Assembly: GCA_965250215.1 (NCBI GenBank)
Contig: CBDFNN010000004.1
Coordinates: 4,278,001-4,342,000 of the forward strand
Length of the DNA stretch: 64,000 nt
From: CBDFNN01 sp965250215
GTDB lineage: Bacteria; Bacteroidota; Rhodothermia; Rhodothermales; DATKEJ01
Direction of reading: 5' to 3'
Under the pieces are notes generated by a model that saw only the letters and a program-made list of their open reading frames with translations, made no database searches and had not been told where the DNA came from. Positions 1 to 8,629 of this stretch are shown one piece after another (the first letter of the stretch is position 1; every line of letters starts with the position of its first letter). Position numbers and translations under genes: made by a program.

Positions 1-141
1 ATTGAATCCAATGCATATCGAACAGTAAGCAGCCTGAACGTACTCGACCCCATTGATTCTAGAATTGGAGAGTTTCTGAGACAGCGCTACAACACGTCGA
101 TTAACCTGTTCATCGATGACTTGCTCAAAATTAATGAGTAG
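1..141 (+). CDS. C-terminal fragment of an unidentified protein
   Basis: An open frame runs from base 1 to a TAG at 139-141 and gives 46 residues, ending in a hydrophilic stretch (RIGEFLRQRYNTSINLF then IDDLLKINE). The 5' part lies outside the window. Codon choice looks like that of the neighbouring genes. I do not recognise the family. It converges with the patatin gene, whose stop codon lies 43 bp further on. Confidence 0.5.
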   Translation: MESNAYRTVSSLNVLDPIDSRIGEFLRQRYNTSINLFIDDLLKINE

Positions 142-184
142 CGCGGCATCCCCATAAATGAGAACTTCTACGCTGGCATGGCAC

Positions 185-1798
185 TCAAGAAAGGTCATAA
201 TGCGAAGGAAAGTGATCTCTCGAGACTTGTATTTCAGCAGCTTTTGCCCCAAGATCGCGAAGCCGTGGTATGCTCTGTGGTCTGTCCATTTCACTCAGCT
301 TTGCTAATTCATCCCGTGACCATGTTAATGCTAGATTGTTTTTGAGCCACTCTTCTTCAAACTGGACGTTGTACCTAACATAGTGGATCAATGGATTCCC
401 TGCTATTGCGTCCTGCTTTAAGTCATTTATCGCGACATCGATCTTTCTAGCTGTTGGACTATCTGATATCCACTGGAGCATTGTTTCTACTAATTCACTA
501 CAGTCATCCATCAGAGAGAGAAGGGATTTGATGGCGTGTTTTCCCGCGAGTCGACTTGCTGACACTCCTGGAGTCGTAGAACCAGTTCCTACTGACAAAA
601 CGAAAAGATTCGCTGGATCGAGGTCCCATCCTGCCCCAAATCCCTTCACGGTAGCCAGTTGCAAAGCTAGAAGTGCAGGATTGTTATGCGGACTGACCCC
701 GCCATCCACAAACTCGCCATGTGGTCTATCAGCTTCTTTTGAGATTTCTATGTGTTCCGGAGAGAAGAAGCTGGGGGCAGCAGTGCTGGCTCTAAGAACC
801 CGTGCCAAAGGATAGTCTTCATTAGATAAAAACGTGTCACCTAGCCCCGCGGAAAAGAAGGGATTTTGGGGATTGTTCGACATTGGCCATACACTACCCG
901 TATCCATTCTCTTGGCCACAACCAATAATCCAGTCTGTAAAGACCGGTCACCTAAGTTGTTTTGAGCAAAATATTCGTTGAGAATTTCCTCGAGAATCTT
1001 TGAACTATAGCGAGCTCGAATAAGCCCTCTCCTAAAAATATGACGTTTAAATACACGATCGGCGAGGCTTTCATAAAGGGTTATTACTTCATCAACTGTC
1101 ATTCCCCTTGCAAGACAAGCCGCAATAATTGCACCGGTCGAGGTTCCAGCAATAAGATCGAAGTAATGACAGAGCCGAAAAGAATCCAAGTTTCCATGAC
1201 GTTCTCTAAGGATACTTTCAATTTTTTTGAGATATCCCAAAGTCAAAACACCACGGACGCCTCCGCCGTCAAGGGCCAAAATACGTTTTGGACCAGAGTC
1301 AGCGGACCAGTGCTCGTCTCTAGTTTTGACCTTGTAACTTTCTAACCCATCATGAACTTCTTTGTAGGTTCGGCGAAATTCATCATGGTTCAAAGAGTAG
1401 GTTTCTCCGTCTGGAGCTCTTACTAACCAGTCATCATATTTTTTTGATTCTGCAGAAATAGTCTCGATGTGGCCATCGTCCAAAACGGTATCAACGGTAA
1501 ATGGATAACCTGGCTGGTAAGCGCGAACAGGAATGTTTTTGAAATACTGGTTTGGTTTTTGGGTCAAAGATTCAGAATAAGTCTCTAAAAAAACCTGGCC
1601 GTCACAGCCGTAGATGTCAGTTGTAGGATCGCCAGAATTGCTTAATGGAATTATTACCCACGAGTTGGTACGCATCAATTGATCTCCCCAGGACTTTTTA
1701 AAACGTATGGGATCCTGCGTCTTAAATGCCAATACCTCCGTCGTTTTGAAGTATTCACTCGCTCTTGATTCTTCAAATGTGATTTTCCGGGACATCAT
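185..1798 (-). CDS. patatin-like phospholipase with N-terminal accessory domain
   Basis: Predicted lipid acyl hydrolase of 537 residues. The patatin fold spans about residues 170-480. It has the oxyanion-hole loop DGGGVRG (177-183), the nucleophile elbow GTSTG (Ser220) and the catalytic DGG (Asp365), so the Ser-Asp dyad is intact. There is no signal peptide, so the enzyme is probably cytosolic. Residues 20-147 do not belong to the patatin fold. They seem to contain two similar modules (about 22-75 and 89-147), each with a WV or WL step and ending in F-x(2)-TY, reminiscent of small PGDYG-type domains. Patatins of this size occur as housekeeping lipases and as membrane-degrading effectors of anti-phage systems such as CBASS. 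No cyclase or other defence gene is adjacent, so the role is open. Start is the first of two adjacent ATGs; the second (1795) is equally possible. Confidence 0.88.
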   Translation of the reverse strand: MMSRKITFEESRASEYFKTTEVLAFKTQDPIRFKKSWGDQLMRTNSWVIIPLSNSGDPTTDIYGCDGQVFLETYSESLTQKPNQYFKNIPVRAYQPGYPFTVDTVLDDGHIETISAESKKYDDWLVRAPDGETYSLNHDEFRRTYKEVHDGLESYKVKTRDEHWSADSGPKRILALDGGGVRGVLTLGYLKKIESILRERHGNLDSFRLCHYFDLIAGTSTGAIIAACLARGMTVDEVITLYESLADRVFKRHIFRRGLIRARYSSKILEEILNEYFAQNNLGDRSLQTGLLVVAKRMDTGSVWPMSNNPQNPFFSAGLGDTFLSNEDYPLARVLRASTAAPSFFSPEHIEISKEADRPHGEFVDGGVSPHNNPALLALQLATVKGFGAGWDLDPANLFVLSVGTGSTTPGVSASRLAGKHAIKSLLSLMDDCSELVETMLQWISDSPTARKIDVAINDLKQDAIAGNPLIHYVRYNVQFEEEWLKNNLALTWSRDELAKLSEMDRPQSIPRLRDLGAKAAEIQVSRDHFPSHYDLS

Positions 1799-2346
1799 AA
1801 TATTACATTTTGCTCCTGCTATTAAACTTGCTCTGATCCTTTTTCAAAATTGCCTCAGGGACGCATTTCTGATAAATTTCTGACACCAGGCATTACATTA
1901 TATTTAAACATGATGAAATGTGTGCGAGAATTACGTTATCTAGGATTGTTGCCTTAAAAACGGAATACACTTCCCAGAAGAAGTCCAGATAATGCCGAAA
2001 TTCGACAGCAACGATTATTGCGGGACAACAGCTCCATAAACTCGCAGAGTCGTTCAACTGTCAATTTGAGGAAAATCGGAATATTCTAGCAATATTTTTA
2101 TCGCCAAGGCGCCACCTAATTCCTTTTTGGAGTGTCCTAAACCAGTCTACCCGATGGATCGTAAAGAGACATTGTTGTCTTGATTGAAGCTCCAGCCTTA
2201 GGTGGGTTGTCGGATAAGCTGGATTCGGACTAACTCCCAGTTTCCTGCTTAAATAACGACTATAAATTTACGACACAGGCTGAGATCTGACTCCAAGTAG
2301 GATTAGATCGCGAAAGTTACGTTGTCCTTTTGCTTGTTTAGAACTG
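1799..2346. other. gene-free stretch between patatin gene and fabF
   Basis: About 550 bp without a convincing reading frame, RNA gene or clear terminator on either strand. It holds the promoter region of the patatin gene on its left side and whatever ends the fabF transcript on its right. I see no tandem repeat array here, unlike most other intergenic regions of the window. Confidence 0.5.
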
Positions 2347-3597
2347 CTAGTCGGCATGTTTTTGAAAAACCACCGACGTATTGTGCCCGCCAAAACCGAA
2401 AGAGTTGCTAGCTGCCACGTCGACTGTCCGCTCTTGCGGAGCATTGAAGGTATAGTTCAAGTCGCACTCCGGATCCGCCTCTGAAAAGTTGATCGTGGGC
2501 GGCACTTTATTATGCATGATCGCCTTGATACAAGCGATCGCCTCAATAGCACCGGCCGCACCCAGTAAGTGGCCCGTCATCGACTTCGTCGAAGACAGGT
2601 TCATGTCATAGGCCGACTTGCCGAAAACCTTCTTAATCGCATTGGTCTCCGCGATATCGCCAAGCGGCGTCGAAGTACCGTGCATGTTCAAATAGTCGAC
2701 CTCATGTGCGCCCAAGCCCGCATCATCGATCATCATCTTCATCGCCAAGGCCGCGCCCGTTCCTTCTGGATCTGGAGCCGTCATGTGATAGGCATCACCG
2801 CTGAATCCTAGTCCAACGATCTCTGCATAAATCTTTGCGCCCCGCTTCTTTGCATGTTCCAACTCCTCAACCACGAGTCCTCCAGCGCCCTCGCCCAAGA
2901 CAAAGCCATCTCGAGTCTTGTCAAATGGCCGACTCGCCCTAGCTGGATCATCGTTCCTTCTGCTCAATGCCTTCATCGCATTGAAACCTCCGATGCCCAA
3001 CTCGCAAATCGGACCCTCGGCTCCACCGGTGACCATCGCATCGGCATAGCCTTGACGGATGAGCATGACGGCATCGCCAATATTGTTATTGCCTGTCGCG
3101 CAGGCTGAAACTGCGCAGTAGTTTGGTCCTCTCAATCCATGATCAATCGCGATCAAGCCAGCGGCTATGTCGGCGATGATCATCGGGATAAAGAATGGAG
3201 ATAATTTCTTATTGCCGTGATTGATCAGAACATCGACCTGCTTGTGGAAATACTGCAGTCCGCCGATTCCACTTCCAAAGGCCACCCCTACCCTATCCTT
3301 GTTGACGCTCTCATCGGAAGTGATGCCAGAATCTTTGATCGCTTGTTCTGCAGCCACTAAGGCGTATTGGGCAAACTGATCGAGTCGTCTTGCTCGCTTG
3401 CGATCGATATAATCCTCGGGATTGAAACCGGGAAGCTCGCAGGCAAATTTGGTGTCGTAGGTCTCCGTATCGAAATAGGTCACGGGACCGCAGCCGGACT
3501 GGCCAGCCATCATACCCTCCCAGAAGGAATCGACGTCCAAGCCGAGTGGCGTCAAAGCTCCCATTCCTGTTACTACTACTTGTCTTCGACCAACCAT
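2347..3597 (-). CDS. fabF: beta-ketoacyl-ACP synthase II
   Basis: Condensing enzyme of type II fatty acid synthesis that joins malonyl-ACP to the growing acyl-ACP, in the cytosol. The 416-residue length is typical. The thiolase-fold catalytic triad is visible: Cys166 in SACATGNNNIGDA, His306 in NMHGTSTPLGD and His343 in SMTGHLLGAAGA, with the conserved Lys338. The N-terminus (VVVTGMGALTPLG) is the usual FabF start, which supports the ATG at 3597. It lies downstream of acpP on the same strand, the common acpP-fabF order, but the 231-bp gap is largely occupied by inverted heptamer arrays, so cotranscription is likely rather than certain. Confidence 0.97.
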   Translation of the reverse strand: MVGRRQVVVTGMGALTPLGLDVDSFWEGMMAGQSGCGPVTYFDTETYDTKFACELPGFNPEDYIDRKRARRLDQFAQYALVAAEQAIKDSGITSDESVNKDRVGVAFGSGIGGLQYFHKQVDVLINHGNKKLSPFFIPMIIADIAAGLIAIDHGLRGPNYCAVSACATGNNNIGDAVMLIRQGYADAMVTGGAEGPICELGIGGFNAMKALSRRNDDPARASRPFDKTRDGFVLGEGAGGLVVEELEHAKKRGAKIYAEIVGLGFSGDAYHMTAPDPEGTGAALAMKMMIDDAGLGAHEVDYLNMHGTSTPLGDIAETNAIKKVFGKSAYDMNLSSTKSMTGHLLGAAGAIEAIACIKAIMHNKVPPTINFSEADPECDLNYTFNAPQERTVDVAASNSFGFGGHNTSVVFQKHAD

Positions 3598-3645
3598 GCT
3601 TTTATTAGCGTTTTGCTTTTTCTACCAACTGACTTTGAGAGACGG

Positions 3646-3715
3646 AAACTGGCTACTGGACTCTGGACACTGGCTGCTAGGTGCTGGATTTAGGATACTG
3701 GGTGCTGGACTTTAG
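3646..3715. repeat. degenerate heptamer array, arm 1 (CTGG theme)
   Basis: Ten consecutive 7-bp units, most ending in CTGG (for example aaactgg, ctactgg, acactgg, gtgctgg). It lies between fabF and acpP. It pairs with the opposite-orientation array at 3747-3788. Confidence 0.85.
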
Positions 3716-3746
3716 ATCAAACTCAAGTCATAGCTTACGTCCGTCT

Positions 3747-3788
3747 CTAGTAGCCAGTAGCTAGTAGCTAGTAGCTAGTAGCGAGAGT
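3747..3788. repeat. heptamer array, arm 2 (CTAGTAG)
   Basis: Six 7-bp units, four of them exactly ctagtag and one ccagtag. The CCAG/CTAG phase is the reverse complement theme of arm 1, so the two arms with a 31-bp spacer could fold back on each other. Confidence 0.85.
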
Positions 3789-3828
3789 CCTGCGGATCGC
3801 TCGGACCCGCAGAACATCTGCTCAAGTC

Positions 3829-4071
3829 CTAGCTCGCTTTCTTCTCAGTAATGTAGCTAACCGCGTCTCCGACGGTTGCAATTTTCTCCGCGTCCTCGTC
3901 AGGAATGGAAAGATCGAACTCTTTCTCAAACTCCATGATGAGTTCTACGGTATCTAGTGAATCGGCTCCCAAGTCATTTGTAAAGGAAGCGTCTGTTGCT
4001 ACGGAATCAGCATCTACGCCGAGTTTATCGACAATAATTTCTGATACTTTCGCAGCGATATCGGTTGACAT
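3829..4071 (-). CDS. acpP: acyl carrier protein
   Basis: Carrier of acyl intermediates in fatty acid synthesis. It has 80 residues, is acidic and predicted all-helical. The phosphopantetheine attachment site is Ser38 in LGADSLDTVELIMEFE, essentially the textbook motif. The ATG at 4071 gives the standard short N-terminal helix. It precedes fabF on the same strand. The 5' region is unusual: an intrinsic-terminator-like hairpin ends only about 20 bp upstream of the start codon (4091-4123), which suggests attenuation or a short RNA ending there. metK is divergent. Confidence 0.97.
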   Translation of the reverse strand: MSTDIAAKVSEIIVDKLGVDADSVATDASFTNDLGADSLDTVELIMEFEKEFDLSIPDEDAEKIATVGDAVSYITEKKAS

Positions 4072-4090
4072 ATTCTATATGTGTTATTTC

Positions 4091-4123
4091 AAAAAAAGAG
4101 ACCTGAAACGAGTTTCAGATCTC
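4091..4123 (-). terminator. terminator-like hairpin in the acpP leader
   Basis: Read on the minus strand, GAGATCTGAAAC pairs with GTTTCAGGTCTC (one mismatch) and is followed by seven Ts at 4091-4097. A second stem, ACGGGG with CCCCGT (about 4127-4151), lies just upstream. No reading frame precedes it before the divergent metK, so it is either an attenuator of acpP or the end of a short RNA. Confidence 0.7.
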
Positions 4124-4259
4124 GACACGGGGAAACTAAGATAGCACCCCCGTATTATCAATCACCTATCTGTGAATTGAGTTCCAAGGAGGTTACGAAC
4201 TATTGTTAAGCTACAGTGAAGGGGAATCATTTACACTACGCCGTGCTTATATTCTGAGC

Positions 4260-4299
4260 CCGATTTTCCGATATTCTGATTCTCCGATTTTCCGAATAC
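4260..4299. repeat. degenerate octamer array, arm 1 (CCGA theme)
   Basis: Five 8-bp units, four beginning with CCGA (ccgatttt twice, ccgatatt, ccgaatac) and one degenerate (ctgattct). It lies in the divergent acpP/metK promoter region. Confidence 0.8.
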
Positions 4300-4351
4300 T
4301 TCTCAGCGATTTATTCGAACTTTGAAGCTCACCAGATGGAAAAATCGAATG

Positions 4352-4383
4352 TCGGACCATCGGAAATTCGGACCATCGAATGA
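4352..4383. repeat. degenerate octamer array, arm 2 (TCGG theme)
   Basis: Four 8-bp units (tcggacca twice, tcggaaat, tcgaatga) in the opposite orientation to 4260-4299. Its reverse complement uses the words tggtccga and atttccga, which recur at 12798-13235. It ends about 40 bp before the metK start. Confidence 0.8.
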
Positions 4384-4422
4384 CCGCCCCTTCCAATACA
4401 AAACATTTTAGTTTAGACATCT

Positions 4423-5580
4423 ATGTCATACCTATTTACCTCGGAGTCTGTCTCTGAAGGCCATCCTGACAAAGTCTCAGATCAAATCTCCGACGCCATT
4501 CTCGATGCCATGCTCGAGCAGGATCCTAACAGTCGAGTGGCGCTCGAAACACTTTGCACAACCGGTCTGGTTGTCCTTTCAGGTGAAGTCACGACTAAAG
4601 CCTATATCGATGTTCAGGATGTGACTCGTGGCGTTATCGAAGAAATCGGTTATACCGATCCCGGTCTTCAATTCGATTCGAAATCTTGTGGTGTCCTCAG
4701 CACCATTCACAAACAGAGCGCCGACATCTCCCAGGGAGTTTCCGAAGGCGAAGGCATGCACGAAGAGCAAGGAGCCGGTGATCAGGGCATCATGTTCGGT
4801 TACGCTAGCCGCGAGACTGAAGAATACATGCCGATGGCGCTTGCCTACTCCCACGACCTCGTAAGGGAGCTTGCCGATATCCGAAAGAACACAAGCCTCA
4901 TGAACTACCTCCGACCCGACTCTAAGTCGCAGGTCACGGTGGAGTACGAGGACGACATGAAGACGATCAAGCGAATCCACACGGTGCTAGTCTCTACACA
5001 GCATGACGAGGGCGTCAGCAGCGAGCAGATCAAAGCCGATATGAAAGAGCATCTCTTCCCTAGAGTACTCGATGCCTCTTTAGTTGATGACGACATTATC
5101 TATCACGTCAACCCAACTGGTAAGTTTGTAATCGGTGGCCCCCACGGAGACACAGGTCTTACCGGACGAAAAATTATTGTCGACACCTACGGAGGAAAAG
5201 GAGCTCACGGTGGTGGTGCCTTCTCAGGAAAGGATCCATCCAAGGTGGACCGTTCTGCTGCTTACGCCACTCGACACGTTGCGAAGAATTTGGTCGCATC
5301 TGGCTTGGCCGACGAGGCTTTGATCCAAGTGGCTTATGCCATCGGAGTTGCTGATCCACTGAGTGTCAACGTTAACTCTTATGGAACGGGTAAGATGTCT
5401 GACATCGATCTTGGACGAGTTATCAATGAGGCTTTTGATCTTAAGCCTAAGGCGATCATCGATCGATTTGACCTACTCCGACCTATTTATAAGAATACGG
5501 CTGCCTATGGTCATTTTGGACGAGCTGAATTCCCATGGGAGCGGCTTGATTATGTTGATCAGATCAAATCCGTAGCATAG
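4423..5580 (+). CDS. metK: S-adenosylmethionine synthetase
   Basis: Makes S-adenosylmethionine from methionine and ATP; cytosolic tetramer in known members. The 385-residue length is normal. Diagnostic segments are the N-terminal FTSESVSEGHPDK, the methionine-binding loop region with GAGDQGIMFGYA, and the C-terminal loop GPHGDTGLTGRK followed by a glycine-rich GGKGAHGGGAFSGKD. All three MetK domains are present. Start is ATG at 4423. The product supplies methyltransferases whose by-product is handled by ahcY at 21377-22690. I saw no SAM riboswitch upstream; the region instead carries octamer arrays. Confidence 0.97.
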   Translation: MSYLFTSESVSEGHPDKVSDQISDAILDAMLEQDPNSRVALETLCTTGLVVLSGEVTTKAYIDVQDVTRGVIEEIGYTDPGLQFDSKSCGVLSTIHKQSADISQGVSEGEGMHEEQGAGDQGIMFGYASRETEEYMPMALAYSHDLVRELADIRKNTSLMNYLRPDSKSQVTVEYEDDMKTIKRIHTVLVSTQHDEGVSSEQIKADMKEHLFPRVLDASLVDDDIIYHVNPTGKFVIGGPHGDTGLTGRKIIVDTYGGKGAHGGGAFSGKDPSKVDRSAAYATRHVAKNLVASGLADEALIQVAYAIGVADPLSVNVNSYGTGKMSDIDLGRVINEAFDLKPKAIIDRFDLLRPIYKNTAAYGHFGRAEFPWERLDYVDQIKSVA

Positions 5581-6082
5581 AATTCTGGAGTGATCCAAGA
5601 TTTCGAAGGGTCGACCATCTTTCTCAGCCTCTTTTTCCTCCTAGCTTAGTCTGCTGAACTTTCAGTATTCGAGTCGGAAAAAAAGTGCTTCGAAAGCTAG
5701 TCGGCCCTTCTCCTTTTTCCATGCACCATCCCTGATTCGCTTCGATCGGATTTGATCTGATTAACATTACCACGGTAGTGGTATCTCGCACGGTTACTGC
5801 GGCATTCGACCCACTTCTTTTCTTCCAGAGTTTCTTCCGATCCGGTAAATATGTGCTCCAAAAGATGCACGACTACCCTCTTCGATAACTCGTGTGGGTC
5901 TGACAAGAAATTATTGGCCTGCGTAGCGAAGCCTTCGTTTTGGCTGGGATTAATATCTAGCCCGACCAAGGAGGCGTCTAGCAACGACAAGGAGGAAAGA
6001 ATGGATTACGTAATAAATCACGTGAATTTATCTTACTTTCTTTTAGTTCACGATCATCCTCACCTCAACTCGAATATCGACT
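5581..6082. other. intergenic region with copies of an interspersed segment
   Basis: About 500 bp with no convincing gene; a 97-codon minus-strand frame (5697-5990) has no recognisable product. Around 5608-5695 it shares an exact 13-mer (aagtgcttcgaaa) and an exact 11-mer (ctttctcagcc) in the same order with 8317-8413, and resembles 7444-7490 in reverse orientation. This suggests a decayed repeated intergenic element. Confidence 0.4.
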
Positions 6083-7375
6083 ATGAACTCTTATACTACA
6101 AAAATCGGCCTGGGCCTTCTTTGCATCGGGCTTTGTCTCCCTAACTTTCTAGCTGCCCAAGTCGGCACCATTACAGATGGCGGGGTTACTTTTGAATTCA
6201 ACGGCGCCGAGGGTTCAGCTGATTTTTTTGTCCCCAACGGTACCGAACACCTTTTTCAGACTTGGTGGTGGTACCGGGTATCAGGAGATACCGAAGAAAC
6301 CCCGCTCCCGGCACCTGATTTAGAAACCTACATTGCCAATGTCGCCACGCTTACTTGGGCGGATGTGGATGGCCGTGGATTTTCGGCCGAACTGGTGATT
6401 ACCCTCCTCGATACCGGCGGTGGTGCCTCTGCGACCGTGGACCAAGTACTCACCATTGCCACGGCTGGTGCTCCTGTAACCATTGACTTGTTCAGTTATG
6501 CCGATTTCGATGTGTCGGCTAGTACTCAAAATACCGCGACCTTAGTGAATGCCAACAACCATATGGAAATTGTAGGCTCGGGAGACACGGCCCAGTATGC
6601 CTTTGTACAAGCTACGGCCCTTCAAGTTTTACCTTTCGCCCAAATAAGGACGCTCTTAAATGATGCCGCCGTGACTAATCTGGACAACAGCGGCCTGCCT
6701 TTTGCCATAGCTGATTTTACTGGGGGGTTTCAGGTTAATACCACCGTCGACAACACATTAGCGCCCCAATCTTTTACAGTGAAGATGTCGATCAATGACC
6801 CGATTGTCCTACCTGTAGAATTGGTTTCTTTTGAAGCAAGCGTAGATGATGATACAGCCCTGCTCACTTGGTCAACGGCCTCGGAGACCAACAATGCCGG
6901 ATTTGAAGTCCAGCAAGAAGTTGCCGAGGAGGTGTATGAGACACTGGCCTATGTCGAAGGCAAAGGCACTACCCTTGAGTCACAATCCTATAGCTACCGC
7001 GTGGAAGACCTCGCATATGGCGCAAACCGCTTCCGACTCAAACAAGTCGACTTTGATGGCGCGTTTGAATACAGCGAAACGGTAGAAGTCCTACGCAATT
7101 TACCTGACGGCTATGTACTATCGGCCTTTTACCCGAACCCCTTCAACCCGCAAGGCCAATTCACTCTTCTCGTGGCGGGCGATCAGCATGTAGAAATCGG
7201 GGTGTATGACCTGATGGGACAATTGGTGCAGACCCTACACAGCGGAGAAATGGCCGGACAGGCCCAACAACGCTTCACTTTCGAGGCCCGTAGTGGTTTA
7301 CCTAGTGGCACTTACCTCATTCTAGTCACCGGCGAAACATTCACGGCACAGCAAAAAGTACTCTTACTCAAGTAA
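6083..7375 (+). CDS. secreted protein with type IX-like C-terminal sorting domain
   Basis: A 430-residue exported protein of unknown function. Residues 1-26 form a signal peptide ending in LAAQ. The N-terminal half is beta-rich and not recognised. From about residue 236 (LPVELVSFEA) there is a fibronectin-like beta domain of the kind common in Bacteroidota and Ignavibacteria. The last 80 residues are a sorting domain with FYPNPFNPQ, YDLMGQLVQTL and a terminal SGTYLILVTGE-KVLLLK strand, expected to direct type IX secretion or surface attachment. The ATG at 6083 starts the signal peptide. A strong terminator follows. Codon choice seems somewhat richer in GGC, GTG and CAG than in the neighbours, a possible sign of a different history. 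Confidence 0.85.
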   Translation: MNSYTTKIGLGLLCIGLCLPNFLAAQVGTITDGGVTFEFNGAEGSADFFVPNGTEHLFQTWWWYRVSGDTEETPLPAPDLETYIANVATLTWADVDGRGFSAELVITLLDTGGGASATVDQVLTIATAGAPVTIDLFSYADFDVSASTQNTATLVNANNHMEIVGSGDTAQYAFVQATALQVLPFAQIRTLLNDAAVTNLDNSGLPFAIADFTGGFQVNTTVDNTLAPQSFTVKMSINDPIVLPVELVSFEASVDDDTALLTWSTASETNNAGFEVQQEVAEEVYETLAYVEGKGTTLESQSYSYRVEDLAYGANRFRLKQVDFDGAFEYSETVEVLRNLPDGYVLSAFYPNPFNPQGQFTLLVAGDQHVEIGVYDLMGQLVQTLHSGEMAGQAQQRFTFEARSGLPSGTYLILVTGETFTAQQKVLLLK

Positions 7376-7390
7376 TTGGACAGAAACCCT

Positions 7391-7428
7391 AAAGGCTCAT
7401 CGAAATTCGTTTCGGTGAGCCTTTTTTT
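7391..7428 (+). terminator. intrinsic terminator after the sorting-domain protein
   Basis: AAAGGCTCATCGAAA pairs with TTTCGGTGAGCCTTT (one G-T pair) around a TTCG tetraloop and runs into a T tract, 16 bp past the stop codon. Confidence 0.93.
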
Positions 7429-7675
7429 GTGTCTCTTCAAGAAGGGCGAATGAGGCCTTCGAGGCATTTTTTTCTTCCCGAGTTTCCTCCGAGCCGAAAT
7501 GATAGCCCAACGCGCGAAATAGATTGAACGAGAGGACTTCGTATTCTCCTCAATATGAAAAGACTCCGAGCTAATTGAACGAAGTTTGATGAGCCAGATG
7601 TCGCTTTCTCGACTGGAAAGACTAATGTTGAAATAGAGGACTTCCCAAAAACATTATTAATCTCAGGACCGTAGA

Positions 7676-7984
7676 ATGAGCAAAGATCCAGTCATGAAAA
7701 TCAAACTCGAAAAAGGCGACGACAAGCTGCGTGAGATCATTCACAAAGCATCAAAAGGTGAGGAAATTCTCGTCTCCGATAGCGACGGTGGTAATTTTAG
7801 AGTGGCTGTGACGCATGTCCAAAATGAGGCCAAGAAAAAAAGGGTGTTCGGCTTCGCTAAGGGCTTGATTGAAATGAAAGACAATTTCGACGATCCAATT
7901 CCAGGTCTCGAAGCTTATATGCCGAGAGCTACCTTCTGGACTCGCCCACCGCTTTGTGGTTTGCGAACGGCTACAGCAGATTAA
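7676..7984 (+). CDS. Phd/YefM-like antitoxin, C-terminus extended
   Basis: Predicted antitoxin of a type II toxin-antitoxin pair that binds DNA through its N-terminus and the PIN toxin through its C-terminus. The 102-residue frame starts at ATG 7676. Residues 1-82 look like the normal protein (FGFAKGLIEMKDNFDDPIPGLEAYM), where related antitoxins end. The last 20 residues (RATFWTRPPLCGLRTATAD) appear to be the toxin's start region read in the wrong frame. A frameshift or loss of the stop codon near 7919-7930 would explain both the extra tail and the missing start of the toxin. Confidence 0.65.
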   Translation: MSKDPVMKIKLEKGDDKLREIIHKASKGEEILVSDSDGGNFRVAVTHVQNEAKKKRVFGFAKGLIEMKDNFDDPIPGLEAYMPRATFWTRPPLCGLRTATAD

Positions 7985-8310
7985 GTCGGAGGGCTAGATC
8001 ACTAATTGTTGATCCTGACCAGGTCCTTTTCTTGAGCACCAATAGTCTGTTTGAGATAGCAATTAAGGTTAGCATGGACCGCCTTTCTATCGGCTCTACA
8101 TTTGAGAGCCTAGTAAGAGCCTTCGAATTTGACAACCAGATCACCGTTCTTCCAGTAAAACCTGCGCATCTCGATACTTTCCGATATCTACCCTTTCATC
8201 ACAAGGATCCTTTTGATCGGATGATCATTGCCCAAGCCATTTCGGAAGACCTTACCATCATCTCAAAAGATCGGTCTTTCCGTGAATATTCTGTAGCGCT
8301 TCATTGGTAA
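7930..8310 (+). pseudogene. PIN-domain toxin (VapC-like) without an intact start
   Basis: Predicted ribonuclease toxin. In frame from 7930 the DNA reads YLLDSPTALWFANG, the usual PIN N-terminus with its first catalytic Asp, then SLFEIAIK (second acidic site), DPFDRMIIAQA and LTIISKD. The body is intact to the TAA at 8308-8310. Between the in-frame TGA at 7870 and TTG at 7954 there is no ATG, GTG or TTG start. TTG 7954 would delete the first catalytic Asp; CTG at 7936 is the only near-start. The overlapping antitoxin is abnormally long at the same place, so I read this as a frameshifted, probably inactive toxin. A sequencing error of one base would look the same. Confidence 0.6.
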
Positions 8311-8629
8311 TCTACAAGGTCGATCAGTCTCTTTCTCAGCCAATTTCCCTTCTCGGATTTACGCCGTCGGTTTTGCCAACTATCCGGCCGAGAAGAAAAT
8401 AAGTGCTTCGAAAAACACTGACCGCGCTCGATAGCACAGGAACCAAATCCTGCTTCGTTGAGGAATTCACAATATCGCACGAAGGACGACACGTGTGGGA
8501 TTATCCATGCATTAGCGTTTTTGGAAAGGGCCAGGCAGGGTCAAGAATCGGTGGCACCAAATTGTATTAGGTCTTGTCTCCAAACTTGGCGATTTTGCGT
8601 GAAGCGATGGCAACTTCGATCCTATTTAT
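8311..8629. other. intergenic region upstream of the large metalloprotease
   Basis: About 320 bp with no convincing gene. It includes the second copy of the interspersed segment (8317-8413) related to 5608-5695. No promoter can be called with confidence. Confidence 0.4.

Noticed and set aside
4124..4422. SAM riboswitch before metK
   Set aside because: No conserved SAM-I, SAM-II or related core is visible; the region consists of octamer arrays and the acpP leader.
5697..5990. 97-codon minus-strand frame after metK
   Set aside because: Basic, low-similarity sequence lying over the interspersed intergenic segment; no family recognised.
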